64,000 bases of DNA from Methanomicrobiales archaeon (GTDB lineage: Archaea > Halobacteriota > Methanomicrobia > Methanomicrobiales > JACTUA01), in NCBI GenBank assembly GCA_029907705.1, contig JARYLJ010000003.1, forward strand, positions 28,552-92,551, given 5' to 3'. The notes below the pieces were generated by a model. It was not told the DNA's origin. It did not search any database and saw only the letters and a list, made by a program, of their open reading frames with translations. Positions 34,276 to 43,257 of the stretch are shown one piece after another. Every line of letters starts with the position of its first letter. Within the stretch, counting starts at the first letter, position 1. The position numbers and the translations under genes are program-made.

Positions 34276-35700
34276 TCAGGCGCCCTTCGCCTCGAGCAGC
34301 TTTGTCTGATATGTCCCCCCGACGATATCCACACTCCTCTGTGCGCACGATTCGCCCTCGATTTGAACCGGATAGTGGCTGGTGAGGCAGCCCGTGCAGA
34401 GATCCTCGATTTGGATCCCGATCGCATCGACGAGCGCCGCCAGTGAGATGTGGTGGAGGGTGGTGGCGGCAATATGCTCCCGCACCTTCTCCACCCCCTT
34501 GTCGCTCGCGATCAGCTCTTCCCTCGTCGGCATATCCACACCCAGATAGCAGGGGGCAATGATCGGGGGAGAGCCTATCCTGACATGCACCTCAGAGGCA
34601 CCTTCCTCCTTCATGAGATTCACGATCCTGCCTGATGTCGTGCCTCTCACGATACTGTCATCCACAAGTACGACCGAACGTCCTCTGATATGCTGCTTGA
34701 TCGGATTCAGTTTGATCCTGACCGCCATCTCCCTCTCCCTCTGGGAGCTCTTGATGAACGTGCGGCCCATGTAACGGTTCTTCATCAGGGCCTCGAGATA
34801 AGGTATGCCGGAACGGTGAGAATATCCTATTGCAATCGAAGTCCCCGAATCGGGCACTGGAGAGACCAGATCTGCCTTCACCTTCGCCTCTTCGTAGAGA
34901 TGCTCTCCGATCCTGCGCCTCACATCGTATACAAGCTTCCCTTCGAGAACAGAGTCTGCACGGGCAAAATAGATGAATTCAAATATGCAGTGGGCCTTTC
35001 TCTTCGCGATCGCAATCTGCCGTGATCTGATCCCCTGCGCATCGATCTGCAGGAGCTCCCCGGGTCGGACATCCCTGATCAGCTCCCCTCTGAGGGCATC
35101 CACCGCCACGCTCTCGGAGGCGACGATATATCCGCTCTCCGTCTTCCCGAGACAGAAAGGCTTGATCCCCATCGGATCCCGGAATGCATACAGGCAGCCG
35201 TCCACCATCATGACCACGGAGTAGGAGCCCTGAAGGGTCCGCATGCAATGGACGATGCTGTCCAGCACATTACTGGAGCGTTTGAATTCCTGCACGAAGG
35301 TGCTCGCAATCACCTCCGTGTCGGAGGTGGTGGAAAATATCTCCCCGTTCGCCTCGTAATTCTCCCTCAATGCTTTTGCGTTCACCAGATTGCCGTTGTG
35401 TGCGATGGCGAAGAAATGTTCCCTGAACCTGAAGTTGAAGGGCTGGATGTTCTCGGGCAGATTCGCGCCGGATGTGGGGTACCTCACATGCCCGACACCC
35501 ACGATACCTTCGAGCGATCTCAGAGTCTCCTCGTCGAAGGCTTCGGATATGAGCCCCTGACCCTTGTGTTTATGGATTCTGCCCCCGTCAAATGTGGTGA
35601 TACCTGCAGACTCCTGACCGCGGTGCTGGAGTGCATAAAGGGCATGGTAGAGTGAAAAAGAGACACCGCCAGCATCGTAGATGCCAACGATTCCACACAT
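34276..35700 (-). CDS. purF: Amidophosphoribosyltransferase
   Basis: A 474-residue PurF, which commits PRPP and glutamine to purine synthesis. The N-terminal Ntn-glutaminase begins MCGIVGIYD with catalytic Cys2 exposed after Met removal; HVRYPTSG and AHNGNLVN are typical. The C-terminal phosphoribosyltransferase domain has the PRPP loop SVVLVDDSIVRGTTS. The Cys pair and CTGC motif near the C-terminus are in keeping with Fe-S-containing relatives. It follows eL37 by 9 nt, a neighbourhood frequently seen in archaea. Confidence 0.96.
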   Translation of the reverse strand: MCGIVGIYDAGGVSFSLYHALYALQHRGQESAGITTFDGGRIHKHKGQGLISEAFDEETLRSLEGIVGVGHVRYPTSGANLPENIQPFNFRFREHFFAIAHNGNLVNAKALRENYEANGEIFSTTSDTEVIASTFVQEFKRSSNVLDSIVHCMRTLQGSYSVVMMVDGCLYAFRDPMGIKPFCLGKTESGYIVASESVAVDALRGELIRDVRPGELLQIDAQGIRSRQIAIAKRKAHCIFEFIYFARADSVLEGKLVYDVRRRIGEHLYEEAKVKADLVSPVPDSGTSIAIGYSHRSGIPYLEALMKNRYMGRTFIKSSQREREMAVRIKLNPIKQHIRGRSVVLVDDSIVRGTTSGRIVNLMKEEGASEVHVRIGSPPIIAPCYLGVDMPTREELIASDKGVEKVREHIAATTLHHISLAALVDAIGIQIEDLCTGCLTSHYPVQIEGESCAQRSVDIVGGTYQTKLLEAKGA

Positions 35701-35709
35701 GCGATGGAC

Positions 35710-35892
35710 CTAATGTGTCGGTATTTTGGGTTTCTTGCTCGTCCACCGGTACTGTCTCATCCTCGAACTCCTGCCGAATCCGCAGGCAGAACAGACCTTA
35801 TGCCTGACATGGTACGAGATACTGCCGCATCTTCTGCATGCGATATGGGACTTTTTATTTCTCAAACCCTTCGAAGGTGTTCCCTTTGTCAT
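35710..35892 (-). CDS. rpl37e: Ribosomal protein eL37
   Basis: A 60-residue basic zinc protein of the large subunit. [21 protein letters not shown] at the start and [15 protein letters not shown] give the four zinc Cys (CRRC and CSAC). The length is normal for archaeal eL37. It lies 10 nt downstream of the LSm gene, a classic archaeal pair. Confidence 0.97.
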   Translation of the reverse strand: MTKGTPSKGLRNKKSHIACRRCGSISYHVRHKVCSACGFGRSSRMRQYRWTSKKPKIPTH

Positions 35893-35902
35893 TGAATACC
35901 AC

Positions 35903-36130
35903 CTACTCCAGTTTCGGGGAGATGTAGATCACATTGTCGCCCCTGACGATCAATGTGCCCATCTTCACAATCTCCCCTTCCATCTCCTCTTCCGCCTTAT
36001 CGAGGACCAGGTTCATGTGGACGTCGTATCCCTGCAGGACACCCCGGATCTCTCTCCCACCCTTGAGGGAGACAATGACCGGCTGGCGATTCAGCACCTG
36101 ATCTAAAATATCCAGTGGTCTTTTTGTCAT
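35903..36130 (-). CDS. LSm (Sm-like archaeal) RNA-binding protein
   Basis: A 75-residue Sm-fold protein that forms hexa- or heptameric rings binding U-rich RNA. Sm1 motif [31 protein letters not shown] and Sm2 motif [15 protein letters not shown] are both complete. First gene of the LSm-eL37-purF-methyltransferase operon. ATTTAATTAG-like AT-rich sequence around 36177-36190 is the probable promoter. Confidence 0.96.
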   Translation of the reverse strand: MTKRPLDILDQVLNRQPVIVSLKGGREIRGVLQGYDVHMNLVLDKAEEEMEGEIVKMGTLIVRGDNVIYISPKLE

Positions 36131-36631
36131 AAAATTACCCCATCACGTCCATCTGGAGTATATACTTGGATGAGGGGGCTAATTAAATATCGCTTCCCCT
36201 GCGCCGGCTGATCTCCGGCCAACTCGGACGAGGAGAGTGAAGTGGTTCTATCGTCTTCTGTTTGAGCTTCGGAGCCCAGTTCGGTCAGCATTCGTATCCT
36301 GAGGATGCGGCGACGGCTTTGTATCCATTGAAAACATCATCCTCCCTGATTTCGAATACGATATTCTCGTAATCGGGCAGATCTCGTGATCTCATCCTTG
36401 TGGAAAGACAGAGGGTACAGATGAACGAACTCAGACGATCCCGGTGCGGTCGGGGGGTGCTCATCTGGATTCCCTGAGGGCGGGCGACGCGATTGCACGG
36501 TGTGACGCTGTCGTGATGCCGAACCGCCTTCATTCACTCTCCTTTCATCTAAGGAGATCGCATCCTGCCCTCCTTCCGGTTCGTTGGATACACCACATTT
36601 TTTTGCCAAGAGATGCCACTCAATACAGAAA
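36131..36631. other. Intergenic region with a small HicB-like remnant
   Basis: About 500 nt between divergent LSm and PUA genes. Apart from the AT-rich promoter side near LSm and the fragment listed at 36285, no gene is supported. Confidence 0.4.
36285..36395 (-). pseudogene. Possible HicB-like protein remnant
   Basis: A 36-residue frame reading SRDLPDYENIVFEIREDDVF, then NGYKAVAASSGYEC. The IVFEI-RED-D-GGY-like pattern is that of the N-terminal strand pair of HicB-type solitary antitoxin proteins, which normally run on for another 30-40 residues. Here it stops early with no helix, so it looks truncated. A weak call from pattern only. Confidence 0.25.
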
Positions 36632-37129
36632 ATGCCAAAGATCACGATAAAGAGAAGATACACGCTCAGAAAGGACGATGCTGCCGCCCTGATGGCCGAT
36701 CTGAGACAGCAGCTGGGTGACCAGGCGGACCTTTTTTCAGGGGACAGGATCGAGAAGATGGAGACAGACTCACCGGTGACGATCTATCTGATCGATCGAT
36801 TGCCCCTTCTTATGCGCATGGAGGGATGGGTCTTTCCCACCCTCAGGGGTGCGATTGCACGTACCTTTGACCGAAGAAGGTGCGTCATGGACAGGGGGGC
36901 GATTGCCTTCATCGCGAAGGGCGCGGATGCGATGAGACCCGGAATCATCTCCATCACCGATGATGTCGTGGCAGGTGCACCGGTCCTGATTGCCGAGGAG
37001 ACGCACGGAAAACCGCTCGCGGTGGGCATTGCGCTTGCGGATGCAGGTGAAATACGGTCGCAGTCCCGTGGAAAGGCGATCCGGACCGTCCACCATGTGG
37101 GGGATGAGATCTGGAACCTGGAGATATGA
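36632..37129 (+). CDS. PUA-domain RNA-binding protein
   Basis: A 165-residue protein of the archaeal MCTS1/Tma20-like type: an N-terminal domain with ITIKRRYTLRKDDAAALMADL and a C-terminal PUA domain with CVMDRGAIAFIAKGADAMRPGI, DVVAGAPVLIAEE and PLAVGIALA. PUA domains bind structured RNA; eukaryotic relatives act in translation re-initiation and ribosome recycling. Start at the ATG at 36632, where the family-like sequence begins; the frame is open upstream to 36584. It is followed by sepF after 59 nt. Confidence 0.88.
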   Translation: MPKITIKRRYTLRKDDAAALMADLRQQLGDQADLFSGDRIEKMETDSPVTIYLIDRLPLLMRMEGWVFPTLRGAIARTFDRRRCVMDRGAIAFIAKGADAMRPGIISITDDVVAGAPVLIAEETHGKPLAVGIALADAGEIRSQSRGKAIRTVHHVGDEIWNLEI

Positions 37130-37158
37130 GGGACAAAACCGGTCTATAAAAGATACTA

Positions 37159-37168
37159 TTATATAAAA
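37159..37168 (+). promoter_or_regulatory. TATA box of sepF
   Basis: TTATATAAAA, with the sepF ATG 21 nt after its end, so the transcript is essentially leaderless. Confidence 0.55.
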
Positions 37169-37188
37169 AACGCTCTAAAAATTGATTT

Positions 37189-37563
37189 ATGAGCAAATTG
37201 CTGGACAGCATCATCGGCAGGAGCCCCTCTGTGAGGGAGGACGATTATATGGAGCTCGACCTACAGGCGTTCGAGGGGGCAGGCGAGGAAGAAGCCGCAT
37301 CGATGTACGTGAAGGTGGCCACCATCGGGGATCTCAAGGATACACCGAAGGTGAAGGACGAAGTATACAATGGAAATATCGTCATTGTCGATGTGACGAA
37401 GCTGAAGATGGACCGGATCACCTACGAGCGTGTTTTGAAGGACTTGAAGGATGTCGCGAAGGATGTGAATGGAGACATCGTCGGGCTGGGCGATCAGAAG
37501 TATGTAATCATCACACCGATGTCGGTCAAGATCTCGCGCGAAAAGATCGGTGGGGGCCTCTAG
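37189..37563 (+). CDS. sepF: Cell division protein SepF
   Basis: A 124-residue archaeal SepF. The first helix MSKLLDSIIGRS is the amphipathic membrane-targeting peptide; the core YVKVATIGDLKDTPKVKDEVYNGNIVIVDVTKL and FtsZ-binding dimer region RVLKDLKDVAKDVNGDIVGLGDQKYVIITP match the family. In archaea SepF anchors FtsZ to the membrane. Leaderless from a good TATA box. The TAG stop overlaps the GTG start of the zpr1 gene (TAGTG). Confidence 0.95.
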   Translation: MSKLLDSIIGRSPSVREDDYMELDLQAFEGAGEEEAASMYVKVATIGDLKDTPKVKDEVYNGNIVIVDVTKLKMDRITYERVLKDLKDVAKDVNGDIVGLGDQKYVIITPMSVKISREKIGGGL

Positions 37564-38090
37564 TGCAGGCCTCCCTGAAGGCGCCGTGCCCCCTTTGCAG
37601 AGAAGAGATCGATTTCGTTTACAGGACTGAGAACATACCATACTTTTCTGACATCCTCATCATCTCTGCCCGCTGCAGCTGCGGGTTCCGTCACTCGGAC
37701 ATCATGGTCCTCTCGGAAGGTGAACCGGTCCAGTGGACATTGAAAGTCGGGGCGGTGGAGGATCTGAATATCAGGGTCGTAAGGGGAACCACAGGTGTGA
37801 TCGAGATTCCGGAGATGGGTATCAGCGTGGACCCGGGTCCTGCCTGTGAGGGTGCCGTGACAAACGTGGAAGGGATTCTGAACAGCATCGCTGAAGTGCT
37901 GGAGAATCTTCTCGAGACCGAGGACGGATCTGCGAGAGAACGAGCCGGGGAGCTCCTCGCAGAGATCGAGAGGGTAAAGGCCGGCGGTATGGAGATCACT
38001 CTCGTCATCCGCGATCCGAAGGGAAATAGCGGTATCGTGAGCGATAAAGCCGAGAGGTCCCATCTCGTGGCCGATGCAGTTCCACCATAA
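37563..38090 (+). CDS. ZPR1-type zinc finger protein
   Basis: A 175-residue single-module ZPR1: CPLCREEIDFVYRTENIPYFSDILIISARCSCGFRHSDIM is the C4 zinc finger (CPLC and CSCG) with the following beta-helix domain (ILNSIAEVLENLLE, LVIRDPKGNSGI). Eukaryotic ZPR1 helps fold eEF1A; the archaeal protein may act on aEF1A. GTG start overlapping the sepF stop, so the two genes are translationally coupled. This sepF-zpr1 coupling links cell division and a translation factor chaperone. Confidence 0.9.
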   Translation: MQASLKAPCPLCREEIDFVYRTENIPYFSDILIISARCSCGFRHSDIMVLSEGEPVQWTLKVGAVEDLNIRVVRGTTGVIEIPEMGISVDPGPACEGAVTNVEGILNSIAEVLENLLETEDGSARERAGELLAEIERVKAGGMEITLVIRDPKGNSGIVSDKAERSHLVADAVPP

Positions 38091-38275
38091 TTGATGGCAT
38101 AGAGGTCGAATTTCCCTTTTCATCTTTGCGCCCCATATCGCTGTGGGTGCAGCAAATGAATTTAACGAAATGGCCTTCTGAAGGGCAGAGAATCTTGTTC
38201 GGACGGTCAGACAGAAAACGCCGAAGATTATTTATTTACGAAAGGAACAGAGATCGAAGCCTGAATGAGCGTATT

Positions 38276-38656
38276 ATGAATATATTCAATACCGATCCCA
38301 ACCGGTTGACCGAATCAGAACGATGGCGACTTCTCCTCGCGGCAGGTGGGGTATGCGAGATCTGCGGCGGCGAATTCGAGCTCGGAAGGATGAGGGTACT
38401 TCAGTTCGAGGGGGACTTCAGGGACAGGCAGGGCGGGATCCTGATCATATGTGAGGGGTGCCTGCGGGATCTTCAGAGGATACATGTTCCTCTGCATATT
38501 CAGAGGCAGATTGTTGCGGAGCGACCCTTCGGAGTGAGGCAGCTCTTCAGGAAGATCCTGGGAGAAGGATCCACTGCCATCTCTCTGAAGGATCCGGATC
38601 TGGAGGAGATGTACCGGATCGCATGCGACAGCTGGTCTCTCAATGGCTCAGGATAG
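38276..38656 (+). CDS. Small zinc-binding protein with HNH-like CxxC pairs
   Basis: About 126 residues. CEICGGEFELGRMRVLQFEGDFRD followed by CEGCLRDLQRIHVPLHIQRQI resembles the zinc knuckle layout of HNH-type or treble-clef proteins, but the catalytic HNH histidines are not clearly present. The ATG at 38276 is preferred: the TTATTTATTT box at about 38227-38236 is 40 nt upstream, and the sequence before it is not protein-like although the frame is open to 38126. Function unknown. Confidence 0.65.
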   Translation: MNIFNTDPNRLTESERWRLLLAAGGVCEICGGEFELGRMRVLQFEGDFRDRQGGILIICEGCLRDLQRIHVPLHIQRQIVAERPFGVRQLFRKILGEGSTAISLKDPDLEEMYRIACDSWSLNGSG

Positions 38657-38842
38657 GCGATGCCCTTTTTGGCTTCGGCCCAGACCGCACGGCAGACAGT
38701 GAGCACGAATCACGGACATGCGGCAACCAGTCGTCTCTCATCGTGGATACTCAACATGCCGGCGGGTCACTGAAGAACAAACAAGTTCCGTTCGAAGCAA
38801 TATCAGACAGAGTAAAATAGGTGGAAACCCGAGCCCATTACG

Positions 38843-40351
38843 ATGAACAGGATCGCGGGACTCCTCTCCGGTATTCTGCTCTTTGTGCTCGTGCTTCTCA
38901 TCCCGCTGGCACCGGATGCCATCTCCACCCCTGCGCGGATCACGCTCGCAGTCACCTCCCTCATGGTCGTGTGGTGGGTGACCGAGACGATTCCGATCTA
39001 TGTGACGGCACTGATTCCACTGATACTCTTCCCGATATTTGGCGTTCTCTCTCCTGAGGAGGCGGCGCGATCCTATGCGGACAATACCGTCTTCCTCTTC
39101 ATGGGTGGTTTCTTCATCGCCGTGACGATGGAGAGATGGAACCTGCACAGGAGGATCGCGCTGAACATCATCCGGCGAGCCGGAGCAGTGCCCGGCAGAG
39201 TGGTGCTCAGTTTCATGCTGGCAACCGCTTTCCTCTCGATGTGGATCTCGAATACGGCGTCGGCGATGATGATGGTGCCGATCGCACTGTCAGTGATCAG
39301 AACACTGAATTCGGAAGAAGGACAGGTCGGGAAGGAGCGCTACGGTGACTTCAGCAGGAGCCTGCTCATCGGCGTTGCGTACGCGGCCACCATCGGAGGA
39401 ATGGCGACCATCATAGGGACTCCTCCGAACGGTATACTGATCGCCCAGCTGAAGAGGCTCTTTCCTCTGGCACCAGGTATCGATTTCTTCTCATTCATGC
39501 TCTTCGCCCTTCCCTACAGCCTGTTGTTCCTCCTACTCTCATGGGTGTGGATCACGAAAGTCTCGTTCCGGCATATGCCCGAACGCATCGCAGGCACAGA
39601 TACAACCATCGTGAGGGAGCTGGAGAGGCTCGGGCACATGCAGCGGGGTGAAGTTCTTACTCTGGCGGTCTTTCTACTCACCGCCATCGCTTGGATATTC
39701 AGATCGGAGAAGGATCTAGGCTTCATTGTCATTTCCGGTCTGAATACATACCTTCCCGGAATCCAGGACTCCACCATCGCGATCTTCGGGGCCCTCCTCC
39801 TCTTTACACTCCCCGTGAATCTGAAGAAGGTGGAGTTCGTCCTCGACTGGGAGACGGCAAAGGGGATTCCATGGGGAATACTGATCCTCTTCGGAGGCGG
39901 TATTTGCCTGTCGGAGGCATTCCTGAAGAGCGGTCTCGCCTCATCGATCGCTGATCGCCTCACCGCACTCCAGGCGCTACCTCTCTTCCTGATCGTCATC
40001 GTTATGGCACTTGGCATCTCCTTCCTGAACGAGTTCGTCTCCAACACCGCAATCGCCTCGATCATGATACCCCTGATGGCCTTCGCGGCAGTGAGCATTT
40101 CCATAAATCCCCTCCTCCTGATGATTGTGGCCACCTTCGCCTCTTCGCTGGGCTTTATGCTCCCGGTCGGGACCCCGCCCAATGCAATCGTATATGGCAC
40201 CGGCTTCGTTTCCACCAGGGATATGTTAAGGGCGGGACTCGCACTCAATATCACGGGATCGCTGCTTCTCGCATTATTTATGTTCACCGTGGTACCCCTC
40301 GTCACCGGCCTCGAGTCAGGAGTGCCCTTATGGGCCCGGCTGGGGGGCTGA
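38843..40351 (+). CDS. Divalent anion:Na+ symporter (DASS/SLC13 family)
   Basis: A 502-residue transporter with about 11-12 membrane helices. The two SNT signature motifs that bind Na+ and carboxylate are present: WISNTASAMMMVPIAL and FVSNTAIASIMIPLMAF, each followed by a GTPPN loop (IIGTPPNGIL and PVGTPPNAIVYG). These carriers take up dicarboxylates, citrate, sulfate or phosphate; the GTPPN loops suit a carboxylate or sulfate substrate. Single-gene unit. Confidence 0.93.
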   Translation: MNRIAGLLSGILLFVLVLLIPLAPDAISTPARITLAVTSLMVVWWVTETIPIYVTALIPLILFPIFGVLSPEEAARSYADNTVFLFMGGFFIAVTMERWNLHRRIALNIIRRAGAVPGRVVLSFMLATAFLSMWISNTASAMMMVPIALSVIRTLNSEEGQVGKERYGDFSRSLLIGVAYAATIGGMATIIGTPPNGILIAQLKRLFPLAPGIDFFSFMLFALPYSLLFLLLSWVWITKVSFRHMPERIAGTDTTIVRELERLGHMQRGEVLTLAVFLLTAIAWIFRSEKDLGFIVISGLNTYLPGIQDSTIAIFGALLLFTLPVNLKKVEFVLDWETAKGIPWGILILFGGGICLSEAFLKSGLASSIADRLTALQALPLFLIVIVMALGISFLNEFVSNTAIASIMIPLMAFAAVSISINPLLLMIVATFASSLGFMLPVGTPPNAIVYGTGFVSTRDMLRAGLALNITGSLLLALFMFTVVPLVTGLESGVPLWARLGG

Positions 40352-40900
40352 ATGGGTGGAAGGGTCATTCGGATTTCACCTGGTCCGGTGTACTGCGTGA
40401 GGAAGCGCAACTCTGACTCCGACGACACAGATGACGGCCGTTTTTATATTCTGTAAAAAAAGGTCCCCGATGAGAAGATCGGATTCAAAGGGTCACATTG
40501 TTCCATTTCGTCTCGAAAGCACCAATTCCTCATTACGGGAATGGTTGTTTCGTCATATCCCGGGTGCGTGCAGTGGATCTTCCGAAGTTCGATCCGGGAC
40601 AGATCGGGAATCATAATAGGGGGGCGCCATGGCGGCGGTGGCAAGGTCCCTGGAGCGTTCGATGCGATAGAGACGATGAATACGCCCCTGATTCTGGCAT
40701 CGAAGATCGATGTGTGGCACCTTCGAATAAAGATCGAATCCATGGCGTACTTTTCCTGTAGAGAGAGAACGTCACCCTTCCATCCACATGATTCATGACA
40801 GGAGTTCTTTCGCTATAGGTGGGAGGGGGTTGTCCGGTAATACTGAAGGTATACGGAAAAATTTATATGTATTTATTTATGTATGTATTTATTGACCATT
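40352..40900. other. Intergenic region with weak small-ORF candidate
   Basis: About 550 nt. GTTTTTATATTC at about 40440-40451 is a good TATA box and is followed by a 48-codon frame from the ATG at 40470 (starts MRRSDSKGHIVPFRLES) that has no family features. Just before 40901 is an AT-rich block of ATGTATTTATTT-like repeats including the TATA element AAATTTATATG (about 40859-40869). Confidence 0.4.
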
Positions 40901-41071
40901 ATGAACTATTACATCGTCTTCAGGGATGGAGATCGCCGCATCGTCCTCGATTCGTTCGATTCGAAGGACAAGGCAGACCGTTTCCTCCGATCCATGCGTT
41001 TCTGGTTCAGCAGGCCGTTCCAGCTCGAACAGGTGACGGGCGATGGCCACTCTCCGAATATCATCGGCTGA
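40901..41071 (+). CDS. Small protein of unknown function
   Basis: A 56-residue protein: MNYYIVFRDGDRRIVLDSFD then a helix SKDKADRFLRSMRFWF and a short tail. The beta-beta-alpha look with conserved-style polar turns, a TATA box (AAATTTATATG) about 32 nt upstream, and the absence of other frames support it. No family recognised. Confidence 0.5.
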   Translation: MNYYIVFRDGDRRIVLDSFDSKDKADRFLRSMRFWFSRPFQLEQVTGDGHSPNIIG

Positions 41072-41217
41072 GGGCGCCGCACACAGGTTGCCTTTTCCGT
41101 ATTTCTTTGGGATGCGGGTTTCATGAGCCCCATCTCCCTCTCTCCCCCACCTATTCGAATGAAGAGATAAAAAACCCTTAATTCATCCTGGACCGATCTC
41201 CCGCTTGAGGATGGTTT

Positions 41218-42465
41218 ATGCCGGATATCAATCTCTTCGAGTCTGTCCTGGATCATGTATGCAGGTGTGCAGTGGATCTGAAGCTCCTCCCGAATGTGGA
41301 GGCGATACTGAAGATGCCCATGCGGGAGTACCATGTCTCTCTTCCGATCAGGATGGACGACGGGACGATAAAGGCATTCAGGGGCTTTCGCGTGCAATAC
41401 AACGATGCCCGTGGCCCTACAAAGGGCGGCATACGGTATCACCCTGAAGAGACGATCGACACTATAAGGGGGCTTGCCGCACTGATGACCTGGAAATGCG
41501 CCCTTCACCACCTTCCGCTGGGGGGTGCGAAGGGGGGCGTCGTCTGCAACACGAAGGAGCTCTCCCGCGCGGAGCTGGAGCGGCTCTCACGTGCCTACAT
41601 CAAGGCGCTCTGTCATCTGATCGGCCCCGATAAAGATGTTCCGGCCCCCGATATGTACACCAACGCAGAGATCATGGGGTGGATGATGGATGAATACTCG
41701 AGGATCATGGGCAGGTCCTCATTCGGAGCCATAACGGGCAAACCTCTCAGTGTGGGTGGCTCTGAAGGGCGGGAGGATGCGACCGCGAGGGGTGGCTGGT
41801 ATGTGATCGAAGAGGCGGCGAAGGATCTGGGCATTGCGCTGAAGGATGCCAAGGTGGCGATTCAGGGCTTCGGAAACGTTGGCTCGAATGCCGCCGCACT
41901 GGCGGCGTCCATCTTCGGGTGTCGCGTGGTGGCAGTGAGCGACAGCAGAGGGGGAGTGATCAGGAGAGAGGGTCTCGATGTTCCTGCACTCCATCGGGTG
42001 AAGAGAGAGACCGGAAGGATCGCTACGCCGCCTGACGCCAGTAGCATCTCGAACGAGGAACTGCTCTCCCTGGACGTGGATATCCTGATCCCTGCCGCCC
42101 TCGAAGGGGTGATCCACGAGGGGAATGCAGAACGCATCAAGGCAGGGTTGATTGCAGAGTTCGCAAACGGTCCCGTCACGAGCGGGGCGGAAAGGATACT
42201 GGAGCGGCAGGGCATCGTTGTCCTCCCAGACATTCTGTGCAACGGTGGCGGTGTGATCGTCTCGTACTTCGAGATGGTTCAGAACCTGAATCTGGACAGA
42301 TGGGACGAGGAATTCATCCATGCGAAACTGCGAAAGAAGATGAGTGAGGCATACCAAGAGGTGAGGGATCTGGCAATGCGTCATGGTATCACACTGAGGC
42401 AGGCCGCGTATACGATCGCGATAAAAAATGTCGTGGATGCGATGAGTGCGAGGGGCTGGGTATGA
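41218..42465 (+). CDS. gdhA: Glutamate dehydrogenase (NAD(P)-dependent)
   Basis: A 415-residue hexameric-type enzyme interconverting glutamate with 2-oxoglutarate and ammonia. The substrate site PTKGGIRYHP, then LPLGGAKGGVV with catalytic Lys, DVPAPDMYTN, and the Rossmann loop IQGFGNVGSNAA are all intact, as is the C-terminal AYTIAIKNVVDAM. Coenzyme preference cannot be fixed by eye. It may handle glutamate from the aminotransferase and P5C-dehydrogenase module at 23094-26009. Single gene with GAGATAAAAAACC upstream. Confidence 0.95.
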   Translation: MPDINLFESVLDHVCRCAVDLKLLPNVEAILKMPMREYHVSLPIRMDDGTIKAFRGFRVQYNDARGPTKGGIRYHPEETIDTIRGLAALMTWKCALHHLPLGGAKGGVVCNTKELSRAELERLSRAYIKALCHLIGPDKDVPAPDMYTNAEIMGWMMDEYSRIMGRSSFGAITGKPLSVGGSEGREDATARGGWYVIEEAAKDLGIALKDAKVAIQGFGNVGSNAAALAASIFGCRVVAVSDSRGGVIRREGLDVPALHRVKRETGRIATPPDASSISNEELLSLDVDILIPAALEGVIHEGNAERIKAGLIAEFANGPVTSGAERILERQGIVVLPDILCNGGGVIVSYFEMVQNLNLDRWDEEFIHAKLRKKMSEAYQEVRDLAMRHGITLRQAAYTIAIKNVVDAMSARGWV

Positions 42466-42924
42466 TCCATTCCCACCGGACATGCTGCATATTCCAGCAC
42501 CCTGATTCTGTATCGTGCTCTGTTATTCGACCCTGAATAATGAGGTGATCGCCCAGTCGGATCCACCATAAATTTGACAGCCGTATCCACCGAACGACGG
42601 AAAGGGGAAGACATATCTCGGGGAGCCATCAGAGCGGAGTCCGATACGGGCGGAATCATTGGATGCGTTCATGCAGAGATGATCTCCGGAAGTCCGAGCT
42701 CTGGAGAATGGGGACATGGTATATGTCGAGGCAGTCACGAAATAAGACAGTTAATTTTATAAAAATTGGAACCGGAACATCCGACTGCCGTGTTCACCGC
42801 CCCAATCGGGATAACGCATCATCATAGGGGGCGCCGAAGGGGCAGGAGTGGAGATCATCATAGCCCGTGTTCACCGGCAACTCCTCCTCGAGGTATCGAT
42901 ATCTTATCTCCACCCCTCTGCAGT
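42466..42924. other. Intergenic region, no gene recognised
   Basis: About 460 nt. TTTTATAAAA-type sequence at about 42757-42766 is a strong TATA-like element readable on both strands; the minus-strand frame after it (62 codons from about 42723) has no family features. Otherwise empty. Confidence 0.4.
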
Positions 42925-43176
42925 TCACACGCCCACTCTGAAAACCTGATCCCCGGGTCTCACCGGCATATCCACCTTCAGGCCAATCTCCTCCCCCCTT
43001 CGTGCGATGGAGATGTTCTGATGCTCGATCTGCATGGAACCCACTCTCTGCCTGAAGTTCGTGTTCGCACCGCTGATGTGAATCTCGTCACCCTCCTTCA
43101 CCTCGTCGTGCAGCTTCACCACCGCCACGGCTATCTTCGGAAAGAAATGTGTCACTGTTCCCACGAGTTTCTCCAT
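42925..43176 (-). CDS. Translation elongation factor-like beta-barrel protein
   Basis: About 83 residues with the fold pattern of EF-Tu/EF-1A domain 2: EKLVGTVTHFFPKIAVAVVKLHDEVKEGDEIHISGANTNF, QIEHQNISIARRGEEIGLKV, VRPGDQVFRV. Stand-alone copies occur in many archaea and clostridia near iron-sulfur or translation genes; the role is unknown. Start at the ATG at 43176, 6 nt after GGAGGG; an ATG at 43182 abuts the ribosome binding site. TTTTATAAT at about 43219-43227 is the TATA box. Confidence 0.8.
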   Translation of the reverse strand: MEKLVGTVTHFFPKIAVAVVKLHDEVKEGDEIHISGANTNFRQRVGSMQIEHQNISIARRGEEIGLKVDMPVRPGDQVFRVGV

Positions 43177-43257
43177 CCTCATCCCTCCACGGGTTAACGA
43201 GAATGTCTGCCGATGCATTATAAAACATGCGGTGATGAGAGGATGGACGCTCTCTGC

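Noticed and set aside
40470..40616. 48-codon ORF following a good TATA box
   Set aside because: The TATA box is convincing, but the peptide shows no folding pattern or family and no ribosome binding site. Left as a note in the gap entry.
42523..42738. Minus-strand 62-71 codon frame after a strong TATA-like element
   Set aside because: Composition is Ser/Gly/Arg-rich without a family; the TATA-like block is symmetric AT-rich DNA and may serve neither strand.
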